Shown: piece after piece, positions 16,755 to 24,783 of the stretch | How positions within the stretch are numbered: position 1 is the stretch's first letter | Layout: the number at the start of each line of letters is the position of its first letter | Source of the DNA: Brasilonema angustatum HA4187-MV1 | GTDB taxonomy: Bacteria; Cyanobacteriota; Cyanobacteriia; Cyanobacteriales; Nostocaceae | NCBI GenBank assembly: GCA_019359695.1 | Contig: JAHHGV010000021.1 | Coordinates: 1 to 64,000 of the forward strand | Length of the DNA stretch: 64,000 nucleotides | Reading direction: 5' to 3' | Program-made: the position numbers and the translations under genes | Notes under the pieces: generated by a model | The model's database searches: none | What the model was told of the DNA's origin: nothing | Seen by the model: the letters and a program-made list of their open reading frames with translations, nothing else

Positions 16755-17100
16755 AAGCAGCCTTTTTAGATTTACGCGCGAGAGTGCTTTTTCCCTGTGA
16801 TTGAACATAATAAACTTGAGTATTTTGTAGTTCACGTTGTTCAAATTCAACCACTGTTCGGGCGACCAATTCAGCTAGTGTTTCACGTCGTTTCATTTGA
16901 AGCGGCTCCATCATTACTTTTAAAATAGCTGGGAATTCAAAAGTTTCTGTTAGCTGTGAGCTTTTTGTTTTGACATAGGAGTTTAGGCTGCAAATTTGCA
17001 AGGTCGTTTTACTTAGGCTTGTGTCACCAAAAGTTGGTGCATTTGTCCTAAGTTCTCCGATATTATAAGAGACATTTATAGACGGCGCTACGATTTGCAA
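16753..17100 (-). CDS. Hypothetical protein next to the recombinase
   Basis: Up to 115 residues if the TTG at 17100 is used; the inner ATG codons at residues 63-64 would give only about 52. The C-terminal part is charged and helical (MKRRETLAELVARTVVEFEQREL) and ends in a basic tail (STLARKSKKAA) that would suit nucleic-acid binding. The position beside the recombinase invites comparison with excision accessory factors (XisH and XisI accompany XisF), but I see no resemblance to either. Function unknown; it may be a fragment. Confidence 0.45.
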   Translation of the reverse strand: MQIVAPSINVSYNIGELRTNAPTFGDTSLSKTTLQICSLNSYVKTKSSQLTETFEFPAILKVMMEPLQMKRRETLAELVARTVVEFEQRELQNTQVYYVQSQGKSTLARKSKKAA

Positions 17101-18310
17101 ATCCCGTTTTCATCTTCAATCAAATCATTCTAAACCTTTCATTGAATATCATAATCAAAAAGGTTATAGTTATGAAATTAAACGTGAATGTCTAGAAATG
17201 TAGGTTAATGGCTCTGGCTTCCAGGGGAAACGTATCTTGTCAATAAGAACGCTTCAATCTCAATAAATTCCAAATTAATCGCATTAACGTCTGCTGATTG
17301 AGAATTTTTTAAGCGATTGCCTACGGCAGAGCTACGCTTAACGCATAATTCATATTGTGATTCAGCAACGCCCGAAATACCCCATCTTCTCCAAGCCTTC
17401 CTACATAAGCCTTACGCAAAGTGTTTGTTGAAAGTAATGGGACTTGATAAATTTCTAAGCTCAAACATAGCCAGACTTAACTCTGTGAGGGGCAAATACG
17501 TCGATGTGAGTGTTTAGCCAACGCACAAAGCTAAATTCTACACCAGTACGGAATGCTTCTAAATGCTTCAGTAAAAGTCTGTAAAGGTTTTTATATCATG
17601 TCCGGTTAAAGACTTATCATAAAAACTGCACCTTTGCAGGGAGCAGGGGGAAAGAGAATTTCAGACTTTTGCACAGATCTGCTTTTTTTATAACTAATCA
17701 ACCGGACATGATATTAGCATCAGTGTCAGCCTATAACAGCCGTCTGATTGTGCCCTGTTCCCAGCAACAGGATCTCCAAAATTCCGAGTTCACTCGGTGT
17801 GTCGGGTAAGGTTCGAGCGTCACCGCTCTCCCCTCCCCTAAGAACGCAGCATGAGACTTTCGCACTCACTGCGCTCAAGCCTTACTTCAAGCGAGTTGAC
17901 ATTGATTTTTCACACTCACCTGCGTTGCCTCAAGCCCTTATTGTTACGAAAAAAGACAAAAAAATCGTGTCACTTTCTTGCGCTGCTTTTAACTAAGTCT
18001 GGGCTTATACGGTTAGGTGCAAGATCTGAGATAATAATGTAGTATAATTATTAATATAAAATTGTGCTGTGCTTCATCCTACCTACGAATAGTCAAATTT
18101 CGTAGTTTTTTGATGTGAATGTGTAAAAATCTACTACTGTTTTTACACTAGTGTTTTGTTTGGCTTCCTGAAAGTGAAAGAAAATAAGATGAAATAGGAG
18201 CGATTGCCTTTCTTATGATTAAGAAATCGGTAATAATGTTGATTTCATACCAGAGCAGTTAAAATACTCAGTAATATACTTATAAGAGTTGGATAAACAC
18301 GAACCAAACT
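17101..18310. other. Gene-poor spacer between recombination module and biosynthetic genes
   Basis: About 1.2 kb without a convincing gene. Open frames here (for example 17317-17517 and 17748-18042) have low-complexity or repeat-like translations and no ribosome sites. The stretch contains a small inverted-repeat element (17593-17714). Confidence 0.55.
17593..17714. mobile_element. Miniature inverted-repeat element (MITE-like), about 122 bp
   Basis: ATATCATGTCCGGTT (17593-17607) and its exact complement AACCGGACATGATAT (17700-17714) bound a 92-base non-coding core. A perfect 15-bp terminal inverted repeat with no coding capacity fits a MITE mobilised by a transposase elsewhere. No clear target-site duplication is visible. 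Confidence 0.6.
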
Positions 18311-18532
18311 CATATCTGTATGTCAATAGTAAGATGATCTAAAACTTAGATATCGTACAAATAGAGAGCGTACAAAGAGTTAAGCAAAGGAGTTTGTTAT
18401 GGATTTCTTAACAAAACCAACAAAAATCACATCTGTATGCTGATAGTAAGATGATCTAAAACTTAGATATCGTATAATTAGAGAGCGTACAAAGAGTTGA
18501 GCAAAGGAGTTTGTTATGGATTTCTTGACTAA
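18311..18532 (+). repeat. Tandem duplication of a leader region including the start codon
   Basis: Two copies offset by 117 bases: 18311-18415 and 18428-18532. Each contains TAAGATGATCTAAAACTTAG, GAGAGCGTACAAAGAGTT, the ribosome site AAAGGAG and ATGGATTTCTT. The first copy's start (18399) opens a 14-codon frame (MDFLTKPTKITSVC) ending at TGA 18441-18443. The second copy leads into the real gene at 18516. The copies differ at only a few positions, so the duplication is recent. Confidence 0.85.
18473..18478 (+). promoter_or_regulatory. Candidate -10 box for the diiron/PKS gene cluster
   Basis: The second leader copy reads TATAAT at 18473-18478, 38 bases before the start codon. The equivalent place in the first copy reads TACAAA (18356-18361). 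No good -35 hexamer lies at the standard distance, so this is a candidate only. Confidence 0.35.
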
Positions 18533-19196
18533 TTTACTTCGTATAGCCTGTTCAGGAGGAGCTGCGTATTTTCAGTCTCGCAGTATACGAGATCCAATGA
18601 CTCGACTGTCTACTTTAATAGAGGCTCAACAAGTAGAATACGGGGCCGCTTATTTTATTGAAGCACTCACCAAAAGAGCAACTTTGGAAGGAGATACTTG
18701 GCTTGCGAAAAATCTCACTCTCCATGCTATGGATGAGATGAATCATGGCAAAATATTTGACCATGCTCTCAAACAGTTAACACAAGAAAAGCTAGAAAGA
18801 CCCCGCAACCCATTCTACACAGTTTACTTAGAAGGCTACGCACAACAAGACTTACAGCCTGAAACTGTAGAATGGACTGTGTTTATGGGTAGTATGTACG
18901 TCTTAGAGCGGGATTCCAGCCGCGAGTTTCTTCATATGGCTAATGCTATACCAGAAGAGAATCGTTGTCTAATTAACCTCAAAAAAGGAATGTTGAAAAT
19001 TGCTGAGGATGAGAAGTATCATGCTGCCTATCTCTATGAAGGAATGCAACGTCGAATGGGTTCTGCTGTGGATAAGTGGGTAGATGAATGGCGTACCCGC
19101 CAAGTCAAGGCTATTTTAGCAATCACAGGCGATTTCATTCTCGGTTCAGAACGACCTGCTATGCCTCAAGATGGTTCTCTCTTTTCTTGGTCTTAG
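18516..19196 (+). CDS. Ferritin-like diiron protein, paralogue 1
   Basis: A 226-residue all-helical protein with a complete six-ligand diiron pattern: Glu41, E74-M-N-H77, Glu131 and E166-K-Y-H169. The N-terminus (LLRIACSGGAAYFQSRSIRDPMTR) and the C-terminal PQDGSLFSW are shared with the two later paralogues. The ferritin-like superfamily of this size includes MiaE-type hydroxylases and aldehyde-deformylating oxygenase, so an O2-dependent tailoring step on the polyketide is plausible (inference). Its ribosome site AAAGGAG is six bases before the ATG. It heads the biosynthetic gene series. I do not recognise a characterised orthologue. Confidence 0.75.
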   Translation: MDFLTNLLRIACSGGAAYFQSRSIRDPMTRLSTLIEAQQVEYGAAYFIEALTKRATLEGDTWLAKNLTLHAMDEMNHGKIFDHALKQLTQEKLERPRNPFYTVYLEGYAQQDLQPETVEWTVFMGSMYVLERDSSREFLHMANAIPEENRCLINLKKGMLKIAEDEKYHAAYLYEGMQRRMGSAVDKWVDEWRTRQVKAILAITGDFILGSERPAMPQDGSLFSWS

Positions 19197-19210
19197 GGCG
19201 TGTTTTCAAA

Positions 19211-19423
19211 TTCAGTAGCTCACAAACTTTTCTAAGCTTGCGCAATAATAAGGCTTTAAGCGTATATAAAAGTCCAAACAGCACTTATTTGAGAGCAATC
19301 GCTTTGAGTTCTCAAGCGCGATATCGCCTGAAGTCCTGAATTAGAGAGACTTTTTTCATGCCCATGTACTTTGCTGAGATGTCCATGTGACAAGGCTTAT
19401 AAAAAACTTTGTAAGCTACTGAA
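19211..19423. repeat. Imperfect inverted repeats flanking a gene-free stretch
   Basis: TTCAGTAGCTCACAAACTTTT (arm 19211-19231) pairs with the arm at 19403-19423, about 19 of 21 positions matching. The 170 bases between hold no gene. It may be a decayed MITE between the first diiron gene and the lipase-like gene; the gap 19197-19538 contains nothing else recognisable. Confidence 0.45.
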
Positions 19424-19538
19424 ATTCGTTATATGTGGTAATGATGAACCGAAGAGACTAAAATAACGAAAGAATTTTTAAATTTGTCATTTTCAAGAAT
19501 TAGAAGGAATTTATTACAGTTAAGGAGATTAACTCATC

Positions 19539-21032
19539 ATGAGTCTAGCATCAATTAATCTGCCTAAGGTGTTACGAGGAGGTTTCGATTTTAATGAAGC
19601 TATCTTACTGTCAAAAATGTCTAAGCGAGCATTCAAAATTTATCCAGATAGCTTCGGCAGAATTGAAGGTCAAGATATTAGAGATACTTACAATGCTTCA
19701 TACAAACATGAAGATTGGGAATTTATCTATGGTATTCACAACTTCATTAGAAATTTACGAGGATTTATTCTCAAGAAAAAAAATTCAAATCACTATGCGA
19801 TCGTCTTTCGCGGAAGTGTTGTAACCCAGCAACAATCTATAGACTTAACAAACTTTTTATCTGACTTTAACTCAAACTTAATTAATTATGGAGAAATCGG
19901 AAATATATATGGAAAACCGATCAAAGTTGTGGAGGGAACTTATCTAGATTATGAATCTATCAAACAAGAGATTTTACTCTTTTTTAAAGTCATTGCTTTA
20001 GCAAAAATTGAAGCAAAGGATTTCTTTTTTATCAACAATGAACAAATAAGTTTTGAGCAAAAAATTGCAATGGCAGTTGCTTTAGCAGCAGCTAGTGGTA
20101 TTGTTTTTGGAGAAGAGTTTGAACAAATACTTTTGGGGCTAATCTCAAACTATATTAATAATTTTCAGACAGTAACTGTAAATGAGCTTGATAATTTAAA
20201 AATCCAACCTGTAGATGATTCTTCAAATCAGATTAATTTTCAAGAATTAATATCTAAAATTAAGCATCTTCAGTCTGCAAATCTTATTATAGATGGCAGG
20301 AGTCAAAGTATCATAGGTAGAAAGGCAGAACATATTAATATTTATGTAACCGGTCATAGTCAAGCAGCTTGCATTGCAAATTTTTGTTCTCTTTCATTAA
20401 AGCAGCATTTAAATGACTTTCCAAAATTATCTTATCGACTTAAATGTTACACTATAGGTGGCATTAAAGTTGGCAATCAAGCATTTGCTGATTTTTACAA
20501 TGATCTTGTTGGAATTAGATATAGTTACAGGATAGAAAACGTACTAGATCTCCAGAAAAATATGCCATTTGGTACTTTGTACCCCCTCAATCTTTTCGTA
20601 AGTAATGGATTTACTAGGGGTGAATATCATTTAGAAGATTATGCTTTTGTGGGAATTCCACATTATGTAATAGGTTTCGGTATTCAAAACTTCAAAGTTG
20701 ATTTTACTGGAGCCTTGACTTTCATGTTAGGAATGCCGTTCCCTCATGGTTTTGATACTTATATTCAACTACTTGAGGAACAACAGGCAGGGATCAGAAT
20801 GTTGATGCAACCAATCAATGGGATCTTGTCTGACTTTTTACAGGATTATCTTCGAGAGCAAGAGGTAGATATTGTGGAAAATGTAAAGAATTATACTCAT
20901 TTTGTACAAGAAGATTTATCATTAGAAATTGATGACCTTAAAAGATTTTTGGACGAAAAGATTGGAAATCAACTAAAGAGCGAAAATCAAAATAGCAACA
21001 AGATTACTAAAAACCCTAGCAGCAATACATAG
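19539..21032 (+). CDS. Class 3 lipase-like alpha/beta hydrolase
   Basis: A 497-residue protein. The Lipase_3-like features are an N-terminal substrate-lid region with YAIVFRGS, the nucleophile elbow YVTGHSQAA (Ser274), and LKCYTIGGIKVGNQAFADFYN with RIENVLDLQKNMP, which supplies a likely catalytic Asp. A hydrophobic helix around residues 178-195 and a C-terminal charged tail lie outside the core. There is no signal peptide. The ribosome site TAAGGAG is 11 bases upstream of the ATG. In the cluster it might hydrolyse an ester, release or trim the product, or act on membrane lipids (all inference). Its AT-rich codon use differs slightly from the PKS genes. Confidence 0.7.
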   Translation: MSLASINLPKVLRGGFDFNEAILLSKMSKRAFKIYPDSFGRIEGQDIRDTYNASYKHEDWEFIYGIHNFIRNLRGFILKKKNSNHYAIVFRGSVVTQQQSIDLTNFLSDFNSNLINYGEIGNIYGKPIKVVEGTYLDYESIKQEILLFFKVIALAKIEAKDFFFINNEQISFEQKIAMAVALAAASGIVFGEEFEQILLGLISNYINNFQTVTVNELDNLKIQPVDDSSNQINFQELISKIKHLQSANLIIDGRSQSIIGRKAEHINIYVTGHSQAACIANFCSLSLKQHLNDFPKLSYRLKCYTIGGIKVGNQAFADFYNDLVGIRYSYRIENVLDLQKNMPFGTLYPLNLFVSNGFTRGEYHLEDYAFVGIPHYVIGFGIQNFKVDFTGALTFMLGMPFPHGFDTYIQLLEEQQAGIRMLMQPINGILSDFLQDYLREQEVDIVENVKNYTHFVQEDLSLEIDDLKRFLDEKIGNQLKSENQNSNKITKNPSSNT

Positions 21033-21084
21033 CAGCTATGTCAGTACCGTTTCATTCTGTTTTAGATTGTTCGACTAGTTAATC

Positions 21085-22152
21085 ATGAAAAAGTCGTTGC
21101 TATCAATTCTTGCCTGTCCTCGATGTGAAGGAGAAATAGAACTTAAACCAGGAGAAACTATTAAAAATGGTGAGGTAATTTCTGGCTCTTTACAATGTTT
21201 GAACTGCGGACTTGGATTGCCTATAATTGAGGGAGTTCCTTGTATGCTATTGCCTGAACAACAACAACAAGAATTAGAGGGATTTACATCCCAATGGCAG
21301 TATCGATTTTCGGGAAAATTTGAAGGGGCAAGTTCACTTTATGGCTCAAATCCAGAGGATAGAATAGAGCACATTTTAGCTAAATTTGTCTGTCCCATAC
21401 AGCCAAATGAATGGATATTAGATGCTGGGTGCGGTTCGGCTGAAATGACCTTTGCTATGGCGCAGAAAAATCCTCAAGCACAGATAGTTGGACTCGAATT
21501 AAGCAAAGCAGTACGTTTAGCGGCTCGTCAAGCAGGTAGTGTAGCTAATATCCATTTTGTCCAAGGGGATGTGATGAATCCTCCATTAAAAAAAACAACT
21601 TTTCGGAAAATTTATTCTATGGGGGTTTTACATCACACTAGCAATACTAAAACTGCCTTTGAACATGTAGCTTCTTTACTTTCAAATTATGGTGATATGG
21701 TCATTTGGCTATACCCTGATCCGCTAGAATCTCCTGCTAACATTCCTTATTACGCGGTTCGGGATGTGGTGTTTATGGGAATGGGGCATAAAATTCCATC
21801 TGAACTACGCTTTTGGTCGATCAGAACGTATTCATTGGCGATATTGCCTCTGATTATTGTGGCGAGATTTTTTTGGAAATACTTTTTTGATTTTGGTCAA
21901 AAAATGGATTGGTTTTTATTACAAAATCATAGTTTTGAAGAAATAAACGAAGCTACTTCATTTTGGGAAAAATTAGATTTATTAGAAACTTATCAAACAA
22001 TTTGTTTTTGGTTATTTGATGATATTACTCCTGAATTTCAGTTTCGTCATAAAAAGCAAGAAGTAATCCAATGGTTTCAAGAGAATAAATTTGACGAAGT
22101 TCATGCTGATAATATTGGGACTTATTGGGGTAAGCGCTTGGTAAATAATTAA
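21085..22152 (+). CDS. SAM methyltransferase with N-terminal Trm112-like zinc ribbon
   Basis: The 355-residue protein starts with a zinc-ribbon segment: Cys11 and Cys14 (CPRC), Cys38 and Cys41 (CLNC), then GLPIIEGVPCMLLP as in Trm112/YbaR-type domains. The Rossmann methyltransferase follows with motif I LDAGCGSAEMTF near residue 112, LELSKAV, and MGVLHHTSN. A hydrophobic segment (about residues 250-270) may contact a membrane or a hydrophobic substrate. It is probably a tailoring O- or C-methyltransferase of the cluster; the substrate is unknown. It begins 52 bases after the lipase-like gene, likely in one transcript. Confidence 0.75.
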   Translation: MKKSLLSILACPRCEGEIELKPGETIKNGEVISGSLQCLNCGLGLPIIEGVPCMLLPEQQQQELEGFTSQWQYRFSGKFEGASSLYGSNPEDRIEHILAKFVCPIQPNEWILDAGCGSAEMTFAMAQKNPQAQIVGLELSKAVRLAARQAGSVANIHFVQGDVMNPPLKKTTFRKIYSMGVLHHTSNTKTAFEHVASLLSNYGDMVIWLYPDPLESPANIPYYAVRDVVFMGMGHKIPSELRFWSIRTYSLAILPLIIVARFFWKYFFDFGQKMDWFLLQNHSFEEINEATSFWEKLDLLETYQTICFWLFDDITPEFQFRHKKQEVIQWFQENKFDEVHADNIGTYWGKRLVNN

Positions 22153-22355
22153 ATTGGCTGCTATTAAAGACAACAAGACGTAGAAACTTTAAAAGGAAGT
22201 AGAATTCTACTCCCAATTTGCTCCATAACATAAGTTTAAAGTTGTGAAATTGATAAATGACTGTTAACTAAATAATTTCACGTAAGATTAATTTTCAGTT
22301 CAATTTCAAATGGGTTGTCAAAATTTCAAGGATACATCTGCTAGAGGATGAAAGA

Positions 22356-23216
22356 ATGCAAAACCAGGTTAAAAGGCTACGCTATTTCAACATTTTTCTA
22401 GATTCTATTGAGCAGAAAGACGACGATCTGATAACAGCCTTCGGGCATCATGTCCACTGGGGTTATTGGAAGTCTACCAGTTTAGCTAATAATTCCGTTG
22501 ACGACTTTAGAAAAGCAGCTGAAGAACTATCTTGTCAAATGTCTACAGCAGCAGGGGTAGCAGATAATCAAAGTGTGCTTGATGTCGGCTGCGGGTTTGG
22601 AGGGACTATCGCCAGCATCAATGAAAGATTTAAGCAGATGAATTTGGTAGGTGTGAATATTGATGATCGGCAAATAGCTAGAGCAAGACAACAAGTGAAA
22701 GCAGCCGAAACAAATCAGGTGGAATTTGTCGAAGCTGATGCCTGCAAGCTACCATTTGCAGATGCTTCTTTTGATGTAGTTTTAGCAGTTGAATGTATCT
22801 TTCACTTTCCGAGTCGGGAACTCTTTTTTAAAGAAGCTAGGCGAGTGCTGCGTCCCGGAGGTAGGCTGACAATTTGTGACTTTATCCCTGTAGATATGTT
22901 GATGCCTGGTTTGGGTATATTGGACTTCTTTATGGGAGATTTTCTCACCCAAACTTATGGACAAAGTAATCTCCGCTACAACTACAGCTTAAGTGACTAC
23001 GAAAAACTAGCTCAGAAAACAGGGTTTCTTCTGTCACAACAACGAGATATCACGGTTAATACCTTACCGAGCTATGAAATTACTCGCCAGTTAATGCGGA
23101 AAGCAACACCCCCAGGTATAGGAGCAGAAATCGATAATTTGGTTAACCAAGCAATGGAATGGGTAAGCCGCCAAGGTTTATTGCGCTACATGATTTTTTC
23201 ATTTCAGATTGCTTAG
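22356..23216 (+). CDS. Class I SAM methyltransferase (type 11, small-molecule)
   Basis: The 286-residue protein resembles natural-product O-methyltransferases of the type 11 group. It has HVHWGYW early, motif I VLDVGCGFGGTIA near residue 73, VNIDDRQIARA, EFVEADACKLPFADASFD and ECIFHFPSRELFFKEARRVLRPGG. It is probably a polyketide tailoring enzyme acting on a hydroxyl or carboxyl group (inference). It follows the previous methyltransferase after about 200 bases and is followed at 17 bases by the second diiron gene. Confidence 0.8.
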   Translation: MQNQVKRLRYFNIFLDSIEQKDDDLITAFGHHVHWGYWKSTSLANNSVDDFRKAAEELSCQMSTAAGVADNQSVLDVGCGFGGTIASINERFKQMNLVGVNIDDRQIARARQQVKAAETNQVEFVEADACKLPFADASFDVVLAVECIFHFPSRELFFKEARRVLRPGGRLTICDFIPVDMLMPGLGILDFFMGDFLTQTYGQSNLRYNYSLSDYEKLAQKTGFLLSQQRDITVNTLPSYEITRQLMRKATPPGIGAEIDNLVNQAMEWVSRQGLLRYMIFSFQIA

Positions 23217-23233
23217 TCGAAATTAAAACGCAG

Positions 23234-23920
23234 ATGAACCTACTAGATTACATACTTCACTTAATTTGTTCTGGAGTATCGGCTTATTTAGCAGCTTACC
23301 TAATCCGCGATCCGATGACTCGCCCTGATGCTTTAGCTGAAGCAGAAATAGCTGAATCTGGTTCAGTCCCCTATTTTGCTGCTCTTAGTCAAAGAGCAGC
23401 AAAAGAAGGCAATAGTTGGTTAGCAGAAAAACTCGCTGCTCATAGCGCCGATGAAGAAAGACACGGCAAAATATTCGCCTATGCTCTCAAACAACACATT
23501 GGAGAAAATTGGGAAAAACCCAAACGCAACCCTTTTTATACAGTATATTTGGAAGGGTATGAGCGCTCCCAACTCCAGCCCCAAATAGTAGACTGGCAAG
23601 TTTTTATGGGCAGTATGTACATTCTAGAGCTAGACGCGAGCAAAGAAATTGCGCGGATGGCTAGAGTTTTACCAGAAACTGATCGCCTGTCTGCAAACTT
23701 GAAAAAAGGGTTAACTAGCATTGCTAAAGATGAAACCCGCCATGCGGCTTACCTCTATGAAGCGATGCAAAGACAGATGAGCGCTGCTGCTGTAGAACAT
23801 TTAATAACTGAATGGCGATCTAAACAAATTAAAGCAGCCTTAACTATAGCTACAGATGTATTAATCGGTAAAGAACGCCAGCTTATGCCACAAGACGGTT
23901 CGCTCTATTCCTGGGTGTGA
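23234..23920 (+). CDS. Ferritin-like diiron protein, paralogue 2
   Basis: From the ATG at 23234 it is 228 residues and aligns end to end with paralogue 1. An ATG further upstream at 23159 would overlap the methyltransferase and add a non-homologous 25-residue extension, so I reject it. The ligand set is complete: Glu41, E74-E-R-H77, Glu132 and E167-T-R-H170. Shared ends are ICSGVSAYLAAYLIRDPMTR and PQDGSLYSW. It is more like paralogue 3 than paralogue 1 in its first 80 residues. The likely role is an O2-activating oxidation in the pathway, or a subunit of a multi-paralogue complex (inference). Confidence 0.75.
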   Translation: MNLLDYILHLICSGVSAYLAAYLIRDPMTRPDALAEAEIAESGSVPYFAALSQRAAKEGNSWLAEKLAAHSADEERHGKIFAYALKQHIGENWEKPKRNPFYTVYLEGYERSQLQPQIVDWQVFMGSMYILELDASKEIARMARVLPETDRLSANLKKGLTSIAKDETRHAAYLYEAMQRQMSAAAVEHLITEWRSKQIKAALTIATDVLIGKERQLMPQDGSLYSWV

Positions 23921-23961
23921 GCTGTCCGCCCCATTTTTTAGCAAATTGACCAGTTAAGTGC

Positions 23962-24687
23962 ATGAACTTACTAAACTACACTCTATATCTGATTTGCTCT
24001 GGTGCTAGTGCCTATCTATCTGCCCGCAACATCAGAGATCCGTTAACTAGACGGCAAGCTTTAGCTGAGTATCAAGTTGGGGAATCAGGAACGGTTCCTT
24101 ATCTGAAAGCACTCAGCCAAAGAGCAACCAAGGAAAACAATTCCTGGTTAGCCAAGAACCTGGGTAGCCACGCAGCAGATGAAGACCGTCACGGCAAAAT
24201 CTTTGGTCATGCCCTCAAGCAAATCTTAGAACAGGAAGATAAAAACCAAATTAAACGACTGCCGGAAGTAAGTAGTGTTGAATTAACCCCTTCTGGAACT
24301 TTTTACACTGCTTACTTACAGGGATACCATAAGAAAGATTTAACAGCAGAAACCATTGATTGGATGGTGTTTTTAGGTAGCCTGTACATTTTAGAACTAG
24401 ATGCGAGTAAAGAATTCGTGCGGATGGCCAATGTTTTGCCAGAAGACGATCGCCTGAGTGCTAACTTGAAAAAAGCGATTATGAGCGTGGCCAATGACGA
24501 AGTTCGTCATGCTGCTTATCTCTACGAAGCTATGGGTCAACGCCTCAGTCCATCTGGAGTAGAACAGTTGATCGATGAATGGCGGACTCGTCAAGTGAAA
24601 GCTTCGTTAGCCACTGCCAGCAGTGCTATTTTTGGCGGACAAAAATCTCCGCCACTGCCAGAGGGAGTTTTATATTCCTGGATCTAG
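23962..24687 (+). CDS. Ferritin-like diiron protein, paralogue 3
   Basis: A 241-residue paralogue with ligands Glu41, E74-D-R-H77, Glu145 and E180-V-R-H183. It carries an extra insertion of about 13 residues near residues 91-105 (DKNQIKRLPEVSS) that the others lack. Both ends are conserved (ICSGASAYLSARNIRDPLTR; LPEGVLYSW). It ends 96 bases before the first PKS gene and is probably cotranscribed with it. Three intact paralogues in one cluster suggest separate substrates or a hetero-oligomer. No catalytic residue is missing from any copy. Confidence 0.75.
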   Translation: MNLLNYTLYLICSGASAYLSARNIRDPLTRRQALAEYQVGESGTVPYLKALSQRATKENNSWLAKNLGSHAADEDRHGKIFGHALKQILEQEDKNQIKRLPEVSSVELTPSGTFYTAYLQGYHKKDLTAETIDWMVFLGSLYILELDASKEFVRMANVLPEDDRLSANLKKAIMSVANDEVRHAAYLYEAMGQRLSPSGVEQLIDEWRTRQVKASLATASSAIFGGQKSPPLPEGVLYSWI

Positions 24688-24783
24688 CAACTAGCATCAA
24701 TTCAGGTAGTAATTTGTGCCATTCGACTTATAGACTGTAACAAAATAGTTTTATATAGAAATTTAATATTTCTGAGGAGAGCT

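Noticed and set aside
16753-17100. XisH or XisI excision accessory protein
   Set aside because: Adjacent to the recombinase, but the sequence shows no recognisable XisH or XisI features.
17317-18042. Several short plus-strand frames upstream of the diiron genes
   Set aside because: Repeat-like translations, no start signals and overlap with inverted-repeat sequence.
23159-23233. Longer N-terminus for the second diiron protein
   Set aside because: It would overlap the preceding methyltransferase gene and add 25 residues not shared with the paralogues; the ATG at 23,234 matches them exactly.
18516-24687. Calling the diiron proteins aldehyde-deformylating oxygenases or CylC-type halogenases
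   Set aside because: Only the ferritin-like fold and ligand spacing are shared. CylC-type enzymes are roughly twice as long, and I see no specific deformylating-oxygenase motifs.
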